DNA of 31,344 nucleotides from Anthropogastromicrobium aceti (lineage in GTDB: Bacteria > Bacillota > Clostridia > Lachnospirales > Lachnospiraceae). This document shows, piece by piece, positions 23,066 through 29,408 of the stretch (position 1 is the stretch's first letter; every line of letters starts with the position of its first letter). The notes below the pieces were generated by a model that saw nothing but the letters and a program-made list of their open reading frames with translations, searched no databases and was not told the origin of the DNA. The position numbers and the translations under genes were made by a program. Where the stretch lies: assembly GCF_025567095.1 (NCBI RefSeq), contig NZ_JAOQJH010000035.1. One strand, written 5' to 3'.

Positions 23066-23121
23066 AGTATAGCAAAGCCAAGTGACTGCTTCATTACTTT
23101 TTCATTACAAAAATGTCACTT
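23066..23121 (-). promoter_or_regulatory. Response-regulator-controlled promoter of the ABC genes
   Basis: On the minus strand two GTAATGAA copies (23108-23101 and 23097-23090) are spaced 11 nt apart. The proximal copy overlaps a poor -35 (ATGAAG, 23094-23089), which is 17 nt from a -10 TATACT (23071-23066). This is the classical layout for activation by an OmpR-family regulator. An inverted repeat AAGTGAC / GTCACTT (23080-23086 and 23115-23121) encloses both copies. Confidence 0.7.
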
Positions 23122-23135
23122 AAAAAGGGGCTGCA

Positions 23136-24143
23136 TTAAGCAGTCCCCCGATAAAAGCAGATTTCAAATTCTGCACCGCCTGACTTCCGGTTTTTCGCCT
23201 GGATGACGCCGCCCTGATTGACGATGATTGTTTTTGCCAGAGCCAACCCCAAACCGGCATTACCGATTGTAGAGCCACTTCCTTGATAAAATCGGTCAAA
23301 TAGATGCGGTATATCCTTTTTCCGAAAACCTGCTCCATTATCCGCTATAATGATCTGTGTCAAAAGAGGTCTTTCTATTGCCTTGATTTCAATACTGCTG
23401 CTCTCTGGTGAATGTTCGATACAGTTTTTAATTACATTCCCCAAGGCTTCAGCAGTCCAATCAGCATCAAGAGCAAGTTTCAGTTCTGCCGGAATCACTT
23501 GCGTTATTGTCTGCATTTTTAATTCTGCCGCAATCTCCAGAGGACGAATTGCTTTTTCTACCACATCTTTTAAGTATATCTCCTGTGGCTTTAGAGTAAT
23601 CGTTCCTGCATCCAGCTTGGATATTTTCAGAAGTGTGGCTATCAGCCACTCCATTCTTGATAAGAGCATAGTCTGTTTGCGGATCAGCTCATACCTTTCT
23701 TCGTCAGTCAGTTCCTCATTACACAGAGAAGCATTTAGGATATTCAGCGATGTCAAAGGTGTTTTTAATTGATGTGAAATATCGGCTAAAGCATTCGCCA
23801 AATTACCTTTCTCCATTTTCAGAGCTTCTGCCTGTTCAATAAGTCGTCTTGTCATCTTAGATATTTCATCATGTAAAACAGATAATTCGCCTTCTTGAAA
23901 CTGCCCAAAAGAAATCGTTTCATCTCCATGCAGCAGCCTATCAATATGCAAACTAAAATCAGCAATTTTCTTGTATCTCTGATATGTAAAAAAGAGGGAA
24001 ACTGCACTTGATGAAATGATAGCCGACAGAACAATCCACACAGCTTTGCTATCAACGATAATGCCAATGCCGCCCCAAAATAGAATAAGAATACTGCTGA
24101 CAACAATCTGCCTTTTAACTTCTTTATTTCTGATAAAGTCCAT
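23136..24143 (-). CDS. Sensor histidine kinase with two membrane helices (335 aa)
   Basis: Senses an envelope signal and phosphorylates the regulator encoded upstream. Two helices (about 13-30 and 34-54) are joined by only about three residues (DSK), the intramembrane-sensing layout of BceS-like kinases. H-box: DISHQLKTPLTS with H124. N-box: NVIKNCIEHSPE. G1: DNGAGF. F-box: FDRFYQG. G2: GLGLALA. The ATG at 24143 has AGGTGG 6 nt upstream and follows the regulator stop by one base. An ATG at 24170 is less likely. Kinases of this type often need the ABC transporter for sensing. Confidence 0.92.
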   Translation of the reverse strand: MDFIRNKEVKRQIVVSSILILFWGGIGIIVDSKAVWIVLSAIISSSAVSLFFTYQRYKKIADFSLHIDRLLHGDETISFGQFQEGELSVLHDEISKMTRRLIEQAEALKMEKGNLANALADISHQLKTPLTSLNILNASLCNEELTDEERYELIRKQTMLLSRMEWLIATLLKISKLDAGTITLKPQEIYLKDVVEKAIRPLEIAAELKMQTITQVIPAELKLALDADWTAEALGNVIKNCIEHSPESSSIEIKAIERPLLTQIIIADNGAGFRKKDIPHLFDRFYQGSGSTIGNAGLGLALAKTIIVNQGGVIQAKNRKSGGAEFEICFYRGTA

Positions 24144-24144
24144 A

Positions 24145-24816
24145 TCAACCCACCTTATAGCCAAGCCCACGAACGGTAATTATGATTTCCGGCTCCTGTG
24201 GATTTGTTTCAATTTTGTCACGCAGCCTTTTCATGTAAACAGTCAGCGTATTATCATTGATAAACTCTCCGGTAGTGTCCCATAAAAGCTCCAACAATCT
24301 TCTGCGAGAAAGGACAATACCTTTGTTACGCAAAAAGACTAACAGCAACTTATATTCCATAGCAGACAATAAAATCTCTGTTCCGTTTTTTACCACGGTT
24401 GCTTGATTTGTGTCCACAACTAAGTCATGGTAGCTGATAATGTTTTGCGTGTTCTTAGTTCTCCTTAATACGCTGTTGATCCTTGAAAGAAGCTCCCTTG
24501 GTCTAAATGGTTTACTGATATAATCGTCAGCTCCCATGTCCAGTCCTGCCACAACACTATATTCATCATCAGACGCCGTTAAGAAAATAACCGGCATAGT
24601 TCCTCTTTCTTTAATTGCAGAACAAACAGAAAAGCCATTTCCATTTGATAATTGAATATCCACCAAGGCTATATCGTATTGGTCGTTATCCAATTTTTCT
24701 ATTGCTTCTTTTTGCCCGGAAGCACTTTCGATTTTGAACCCTTCATTTCCTAAATAGTCCGATAATGAGGATACGATACTTTGGTCATCCTCCACTAATA
24801 ATAATTTACTCATCAT
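24145..24816 (-). CDS. OmpR-family response regulator (223 aa)
   Basis: Receiver domain at 1-120 with acidic residues E9, D10 and D11, the phosphorylation site D53 (ALVDIQ), T in FLTASD and K in ISKPF. A winged-helix DNA-binding domain occupies about 130-223 (LSAMEYKLLLVFLRNKGIVLSR, DNTLTVYMKRLRDKI, VRGLGYKVG). AAGGAG lies 5 nt before ATGATG, so either ATG can serve. It overlaps the XRE gene by 4 nt. Its probable targets are the direct repeats at 23090-23108. Confidence 0.93.
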   Translation of the reverse strand: MMSKLLLVEDDQSIVSSLSDYLGNEGFKIESASGQKEAIEKLDNDQYDIALVDIQLSNGNGFSVCSAIKERGTMPVIFLTASDDEYSVVAGLDMGADDYISKPFRPRELLSRINSVLRRTKNTQNIISYHDLVVDTNQATVVKNGTEILLSAMEYKLLLVFLRNKGIVLSRRRLLELLWDTTGEFINDNTLTVYMKRLRDKIETNPQEPEIIITVRGLGYKVG

Positions 24817-25061
24817 GTATTCTCCTTGCTGAAAGGATTTCTGGCATCATTGCCTTTTTCGTTAGGTATAAATTCAAGAATATCATCAACTCCGCAATGG
24901 AGTGTGTTGCATATCTTTTCGATGGTGTCAAGGGAAAGGTAATTATCTCGTTTCAATCGGGTTATGATGTTGGCACTAAAACCTGCCTGTTCCATCAATT
25001 CCGCATTGCTCATACCCTTGTCAATCATTAAATGAAACAACTTTTTATATGTTACCGCCAT
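24813..25061 (-). CDS. XRE-family regulator, first gene of the cargo operon (82 aa)
   Basis: HTH_26-type DNA-binding protein: LFHLMIDKGMSNAELMEQAGFS, then ANIITRLKRDNYLSLDTIEKICNTL, then HCGVDDILEFIPN. AAGGAGG lies 7 nt before the ATG. It overlaps the response regulator gene and has its own strong promoter with a dyad (25094-25132). It probably represses the whole operon and itself. It resembles the protein at 2369-2641 in size and design. Confidence 0.9.
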   Translation of the reverse strand: MAVTYKKLFHLMIDKGMSNAELMEQAGFSANIITRLKRDNYLSLDTIEKICNTLHCGVDDILEFIPNEKGNDARNPFSKENT

Positions 25062-25093
25062 AGCTTACCCTCCTTGTGCTTACATATTCTATT

Positions 25094-25132
25094 ATTATAT
25101 CACGCAAGTGTGAATAAATCAACACTCTTGCG
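25094..25132 (-). promoter_or_regulatory. Promoter and operator of the XRE/two-component operon
   Basis: On the minus strand: TTGATT (25122-25117), a 17-nt spacer and TATAAT (25099-25094). The dyad CGCAAGTGT (25103-25111) and ACACTCTTGCG (25122-25132, one extra base) lies over the spacer and -35, as expected for an operator of the XRE protein. Confidence 0.8.
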
Positions 25133-25219
25133 GTAAATTCGTAGTTCATATTAGCTCCATAACGCATACTTTTCCTTTTTTGGGTAGGTAAGGACTTTAT
25201 ACCTTGACGATATGTAACA

Positions 25220-25253
25220 GTCAAAACATCGGGTACAGACCCGACATTTTGAC
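25220..25253 (-). terminator. Long hairpin between the conserved small genes and the XRE operon
   Basis: Arms 25220-25234 and 25239-25253 pair at 13 of 15 positions with a 4-nt loop, 25 nt past the stop at 25278. The distal arm contains CAGACCCGA, which is repeated once more just to the right. It probably ends the upstream transcript (tnpX, tnpV and the small genes) and insulates the cargo operon. Confidence 0.6.
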
Positions 25254-25277
25254 CGCAAACAGACCCGAAAAGCTACA

Positions 25278-25568
25278 TTATCCGTTCTGACCGTTAAAAC
25301 CGTTTTGCTTCGCCAATTCGCTTGCTTTTCGTCTGCGTTCCTCGCTCATGGGCGGCTGAAAGCGGATAGACAATCTGGACTTGTCAATCCAATAGGACAC
25401 ACCGCCTTGCCCCATACTCATATCCAAACGGCAGAGGTCGGGGTACTTCTTGCTGAACGCTTCAAGGCGTTTCCGAAGTCCGGCATTGTAAGTCTGGATA
25501 TGAGCTTCTTCGTCTGCTTCATTAAACAGGACGATTGTTTCTTTCTCATACTTCGTCAGCTTACTCAT
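25278..25568 (-). CDS. Conserved small protein of mobilizable elements (96 aa)
   Basis: I cannot assign a function. It starts MSKLTKYEKETIVLFNEADE, continues AHIQTYNAGLRKRLEAFSKK, and ends with a basic segment (RFQPPMSEERRRKASELAKQ). Such short proteins recur in Clostridia integrative elements. The ATG at 25568 overlaps the end of the upstream small gene by 8 nt, so the two are translated together. No membrane helix or cysteine cluster is present. Confidence 0.65.
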   Translation of the reverse strand: MSKLTKYEKETIVLFNEADEEAHIQTYNAGLRKRLEAFSKKYPDLCRLDMSMGQGGVSYWIDKSRLSIRFQPPMSEERRRKASELAKQNGFNGQNG

Positions 25569-25839
25569 AAAGCCCCTCCATAATCGGAACAGGATAGCTG
25601 TCCGGCACATACTTGTGGTGAGCAAAGCGTTCCATTTCCACCCTCATGTTGTAGAAGAAACAGCGATACCAACGGTCACAGTCCTTGTCATTCAACTTGA
25701 CTGCCAGAGCGAAAAACAGCTTCTTAGCCGCAGGGTCGGGAGCAAGTGCAGCCACAAGACGCAAGCGTTGAACGGTCGCTTCTCGATTCGGACAGCCAAA
25801 AGCATAAAGAGCTTTCTTTTCATTGATGTTCATATTCAT
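25561..25839 (-). CDS. Conserved small protein of mobilizable elements (92 aa)
   Basis: Family not assigned. The N-terminal half reads MNMNINEKKALYAFGCPNRE, then ATVQRLRLVAALAPDPAAKK; the C-terminal half is aromatic and basic (DRWYRCFFYNMRVEMERF). Mostly helical and soluble. AGGAGG lies 8 nt before the first ATG. It could be related to the transposon-transfer assisting proteins, but the likeness is weak. It overlaps the next small gene. Confidence 0.65.
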   Translation of the reverse strand: MNMNINEKKALYAFGCPNREATVQRLRLVAALAPDPAAKKLFFALAVKLNDKDCDRWYRCFFYNMRVEMERFAHHKYVPDSYPVPIMEGLYE

Positions 25840-25961
25840 AGTGGGTTCCTCCTTGAAAGATTAAGATTTAAGGTTAATAAAAGCAACAAGCATTTCACGA
25901 AGAACGAAACACTTGCCGCTTGAATTACGGTATTAAATTGTCGGGTTCAGACCTTGTTTTT

Positions 25962-26243
25962 TTAATCCTCTTTGGGATTGAGTGGATATTCATAGGCTTC
26001 TTTCATAAGTAGCAATCCTGTGGACAGTCCGCACTTAAAATGCTCGGTGCTTTCGTACTGCTGAATAATCGTCATTCGCTGATGAAGCTCCTCCACTTTG
26101 GAAAAGTCAGCTTTTGAAAACCTGTTCGCCAGTTCGTCCATAAGGTCGGCAATGGCTTTGACCTCTGCCTTGTAGCCGTCCTGTTGCGGTACAATGTTCT
26201 CCAATGGGTACATATCGCCGCCGAAAATCGCTTCCATAATCAT
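25962..26243 (-). CDS. DUF6809-family protein (93 aa)
   Basis: Small conserved protein found next to TnpV in many elements; function unknown. The N-terminus MIMEAIFGGDMYPLENIVPQ is the family hallmark. The middle is a charged helix pair, and the C-terminus (FKCGLSTGLLLMKEAYEY) is a hydrophobic helix common to the family. It starts right after the tnpV stop, with GGGGGTG upstream, and is part of the recombinase operon. Confidence 0.75.
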   Translation of the reverse strand: MIMEAIFGGDMYPLENIVPQQDGYKAEVKAIADLMDELANRFSKADFSKVEELHQRMTIIQQYESTEHFKCGLSTGLLLMKEAYEYPLNPKED

Positions 26244-26642
26244 TTAATCACCCCCTCCGCTATAATGGCAGTAAATCATTTCATGCTTGACAATTTCCTC
26301 GGCTCGGTTGCGGATAGAGTTCATAGACTGCACCCACAACATCTGATTTTCCGCTTTCATTTGCTCTGTCACGCCCTCGGCTCTTGCCATCTGCTCCATA
26401 ATCAGAGAGAAGCGGTCATTTGCCTGTTCGTTCAGATCCGCAAGGACGGAATGAAGCCGACAGGACAAAACAAGCTCGTTGTAAACGGTGGGGCGGTAGT
26501 TCTGCAAATAGGCTTTGTGAAGTCTGCCCCAATGCCCGATAGGTCGCTTTTCCTCCGGCAGCTTCAAATCCGGCACATAGTAATCTCCCACAAGGACATA
26601 GTCAATGCCGTTTTCATGGATTCTCGCTTTCAGTTCGTTCAT
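26244..26642 (-). CDS. tnpV: Transposon-encoded protein TnpV of the inner element (132 aa)
   Basis: Has the same motifs as the TnpV at 2032-2409: GIDYVLVGDYYVPDLKLPEE, PIGHWGRLHKAYLQ, and the final helix AEEIVKHEMIY. It overlaps the recombinase stop by 4 nt (start at 26642), so it is coupled to the recombinase, the usual tnpX-tnpV order. The C-terminal extension CHYSGGGD is not in the other copy. Role unknown, possibly in excision control. Confidence 0.88.
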   Translation of the reverse strand: MNELKARIHENGIDYVLVGDYYVPDLKLPEEKRPIGHWGRLHKAYLQNYRPTVYNELVLSCRLHSVLADLNEQANDRFSLIMEQMARAEGVTEQMKAENQMLWVQSMNSIRNRAEEIVKHEMIYCHYSGGGD

Positions 26643-28507
26643 GCTGTGATAGCTCCTTTCTGTGGTTCTCGCTTCGGAAGATTGCTGACAGGGATAAATA
26701 CGCCCCTTGCAATATCCTCGGCTCGAATGGCATTTTTCTTTTCGTCCATCTCGGCTTTCTTTGCCGCCTTGATTTTGTCCTCATAACGCTTCTGGGCACC
26801 GCTGGCTTTACGCTTCAAGTAGTTCTGATGAAGTTTGTCCTTGCGTTCCTCACGCTTGCGGATTTCCTCTAATTCTTCCGGTGTAAGCTCCACTTCGGCA
26901 AATGCCGGAGGGACGAAACGCCCGACAAAGTTAAAGAAGATTTCAACCTCTTGCGTAGTCTCTCGACTGCCTTTTCTGGCTCGCTCATGGACAAGGATTT
27001 TATCGACAAACTCATTGAGCATGGTATTTGTCAGCTTGTCGAAGTTCTGATACTTGTCAATCAGAGCGATAAAGCGGTCTGCGGATTTCTCATGCTTCTC
27101 ATAATCTCCGACAGCCTTTTCAAGTGTTGCAATCTCGGCGGTAAGTGCCGCCTGTTCCTTTGCGTACTGTGCATCCAGAACGGCATATCTGGCATCGGGG
27201 AGCTTGCCCAATACATTGTCCTCATAAATTTTACAGAGCAAAACTTCCAGTTCTGAAACACGCTGTTTTGCCGTAGCAAGCCTTGTGCGTTGCTTCTTGA
27301 CCTCGCTTGTCTGCTGACTGGACTGTGCTTCTTGTACCACTCGGACAAACTCGGCTCGCTCATGCTTTGCATACTCGGCTATGGCTCGGAGCATATCGGA
27401 GACAAGGGAAAGTACCACATCTTCATTGATACGGTGCTGTGTCTTGCAGAGCGTTCCACAAGGGACTTTTGTGTACTGTGAGCAAGTGTATTGAGAGATA
27501 CGCTTGCCGTTGTTAGTGCGGTGGACATACATCTTGCCGCCGCAATCGGCACAGTAGAGCAAGCCTGTGAGGGGAGCAGCTTCGCCCCATCCATCGGGGT
27601 ATCGTCTGACCTTGCTTCGGATTTTCTGTGCAAGGTCGAAAGTCTCTTGGCTGATAATGGCTTCGTGGGTATTCTCGAAAATCGTCCATTCGTCCTCCGG
27701 GACATAATGGCTTTTCTTGTCCTTAAAGTGCTTTCGGGTCTTGAAATTGACGGTATGACCGAGATATTCACGCTTGTCCAACAGATTGACGATAGTGGAA
27801 GAACCCCAACCGTACACATCCTTGAAAGTCTTGTTTTTGTTCACGCCCTCGTTATGCTGTGCAAGGTAGGCAGAGGGAATGAGTATCTTGTCCTCGGACA
27901 GCTTCTTTGCAATCTGATACGGTCCGTAGCCGTCAATCGTCATAGCAAAAATACGCTTGACAACCTCGGCGGCGTATTCATCAACAATCCATTGGTCTCT
28001 CGTCTCATTCCAGAGATAACCATAAATGACCGTCCCTGTCAGATGCTTGCCTGTCATGCCTTTGGTCTTGAAAGTGGACTTGATTTTGCGGCTTGTGTCT
28101 CTGGCGTAGTATTCGTTCATGATATTGCGAAAAGGGGTAAAATCATCGTCTCCTCTGGCACTGTCCACACCGTCATTGATGGCAATGAGACGGACACCTC
28201 TCTGGCGTAAAATCTCCATAATCTGACCGACTTTGAGATAATCACGCCCCAGACGGCTCATGTCCTTAATGCACAGATAGTCCACATTTCCGGCTTCGAC
28301 TTGCCGCATCATATCAAGAAAGCCGGGTCTATCGAAACAAGTCCCGCTTATTCCATCGTCCGTAAAGTGGACACAGTTTGTAAAGCCTTGCTGTGCGGCG
28401 TATTCCTCCAATAATTTTTTCTGATTGGATATGGAATTACTCTCGCCTTGCAGTTCATCGTCACGGCTCAAACGCTCATACAGGGCGGTTATTTTCTGTT
28501 TGCTCAT
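26639..28507 (-). CDS. Large serine recombinase of the inner element (622 aa)
   Basis: Catalyses excision and integration of the inner element. The resolvase domain has the catalytic S14 in YERLSRDDE, then DDGISGTCFDRPGF and KDMSRLGRDYLKVG. The recombinase domain lies at about 165-300. A zinc ribbon (CADCGGKM...CSQYTKVPCG) follows near 330-365, then a coiled coil (about 395-470) and a charged tail (545-622, EELEEIRKREERKDK...). GGAG lies shortly before the ATG. It starts 88 nt from the right end, so its promoter may depend on the end or on the circular joint. Confidence 0.94.
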   Translation of the reverse strand: MSKQKITALYERLSRDDELQGESNSISNQKKLLEEYAAQQGFTNCVHFTDDGISGTCFDRPGFLDMMRQVEAGNVDYLCIKDMSRLGRDYLKVGQIMEILRQRGVRLIAINDGVDSARGDDDFTPFRNIMNEYYARDTSRKIKSTFKTKGMTGKHLTGTVIYGYLWNETRDQWIVDEYAAEVVKRIFAMTIDGYGPYQIAKKLSEDKILIPSAYLAQHNEGVNKNKTFKDVYGWGSSTIVNLLDKREYLGHTVNFKTRKHFKDKKSHYVPEDEWTIFENTHEAIISQETFDLAQKIRSKVRRYPDGWGEAAPLTGLLYCADCGGKMYVHRTNNGKRISQYTCSQYTKVPCGTLCKTQHRINEDVVLSLVSDMLRAIAEYAKHERAEFVRVVQEAQSSQQTSEVKKQRTRLATAKQRVSELEVLLCKIYEDNVLGKLPDARYAVLDAQYAKEQAALTAEIATLEKAVGDYEKHEKSADRFIALIDKYQNFDKLTNTMLNEFVDKILVHERARKGSRETTQEVEIFFNFVGRFVPPAFAEVELTPEELEEIRKREERKDKLHQNYLKRKASGAQKRYEDKIKAAKKAEMDEKKNAIRAEDIARGVFIPVSNLPKREPQKGAITA

Positions 28508-28541
28508 GGGGGTCTCCTTTCTGCTTTGTAGCCTTATATGT

Positions 28542-28583
28542 TTTAAGAGACTTACTCATATCGTGATGAATAAGTCTCTTAAA
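28542..28583. repeat. Subterminal palindrome at the right end of the inner element
   Basis: Perfect 13-nt arms at 28542-28554 and 28571-28583. After one mismatch, TCAT (28556-28559) and ATGA (28566-28569) extend it. It lies 11 nt inside the right end (28595) and 35 nt upstream of the recombinase start, so it could be the recombinase-binding arm, an operator, or both. Confidence 0.65.
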
Positions 28584-28593
28584 GCATACAACA

Positions 28594-28595
28594 CC
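28594..28595. other. Right attachment core of the inner element
   Basis: CC shared with 15308-15309. To its right lies virD4 coding sequence (GGCTGCC..., codons for LAAG). To its left lies the element end with a subterminal palindrome. Confidence 0.85.
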
Positions 28596-29324
28596 GGCTG
28601 CCAGCTTATATTTCTTATACTGCCGCACTGCGAAGTGGTTTGGCTTTTCCGATTCCAGTGCATCAAACATCAGGTCTACAGGATTTTTGAACTCCTCGTC
28701 ATCCTCCCGGACTTCCATGGCGTTGATGAACTCGATGAGGGTGGAGAAGTTTTGCTCCTCCACCGGAGCTTCATAGTGGATATATCCGATCAACGCGCAA
28801 TACAGCAATGTTTCCGCCTTGACCCAGAAATCATCTCCGGCCTTGCCCTCGCCTTTTGTATTAGCGATCAGCGTTGTCACCAGCTTCAAAATATCCTTTT
28901 CGCTATGGATATAGGCGAAAGGGTTATAGTGCATGGACTTCTTGAAGTTGATGGTATTTAGGACCTTGATTCGGTACGGCTCATAAATGACCTTGCCGTG
29001 CTTATCCTTCATGGGCTTTCCGTCTTTCCCCGGCTTGGGTGCGCCCCTTTGGAGCATTTTTCCGCACTCCACCAAAATGGTTCCCTTCGGGTCAGTCACG
29101 ACGTAGCTGCTGTGCATCTGCATCAGATTCGGTTTGAGCCAGAAGCGAGTCTTACCGGAACCGGAGCCGCCAATCACCAGTACATTTTTGTTTCTGGCAG
29201 TCTTGGGGTCCTTGGGGCGGCTGTTCATGGTCAGGCTCTCCGTTTTCGTCAGAATCACATTGTTCTGAAATACAGGATCAACGTAAGGTGCAATATCCTC
29301 ACGGGTTCCCCATGAAGCGTTTTG
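28596..29324 (-). pseudogene. virD4: virD4/traG coupling-protein gene, N-proximal fragment, 5' truncated
   Basis: Carries the nucleotide-binding part of the type IV coupling protein: ASWGTREDIAPYVDPVFQNN, ILTKTESLTMN, then Walker A GGSGSGKTR, LKPNLMQMHSSYVVTDPKG, and KKYKLAAG at the junction. The frame meets a TGA at 29327-29325 just upstream of ASWG. The N-terminal membrane region (about 100 residues in relatives) is absent, so the gene was already broken at its 5' end. After the junction the frame runs into the element and stops at 28476. The C-terminal part is at 14497-15309. Confidence 0.9.
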
Positions 29325-29369
29325 TCAAGTGCTTTTTTGAGTTATTGACGCAAATTATCGTGAAAGTGC

Positions 29370-29408
29370 GAAAGTGCAAAGCGCAAAGGGTCTGCGTTTT
29401 GCACTTTC
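29370..29408 (-). terminator. Hairpin directly at the primase stop
   Basis: Arms 29370-29385 and 29393-29408 pair at 15 of 16 positions with a 7-nt loop. The upstream arm begins within the stop codon of the primase gene (29409-29407). AAAGTGC is repeated beside it. Probably a terminator separating the outer backbone from the cargo, although the T-run is poor. Confidence 0.6.

Larger units (their letters stand above)
15310..28595. mobile_element. Inner integrative mobilizable element, 13,286 bp, serine-recombinase type
   Basis: Complete element inserted in virD4. It carries TnpW next to the left end, VapE helicase, CHC2 primase, MOBV relaxase, an ABC/two-component cargo operon, small conserved genes, TnpV, and the recombinase with its start 88 nt from the right end. 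Its ends are defined by frame restoration of virD4 around a 2-bp GG core. The recombinase-at-one-end layout is that of Tn4451/Tn4453-like elements. It has no transfer channel genes, so it would depend on a conjugative helper. Confidence 0.9.
14150..29324 (-). mobile_element. Relic of an ICE conjugation module (Maff2-virD4), interrupted
   Basis: About 1.9 kb of conjugation-module sequence, in the order virD4 then Maff2 on the minus strand. It is broken at both outer edges (Maff2 cut near 14155, virD4 lacking its 5' part at about 29324) and split by the inner element (15310-28595). No other type IV secretion gene is present, so the relic cannot transfer by itself. Outer limits are approximate. 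Confidence 0.75.
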
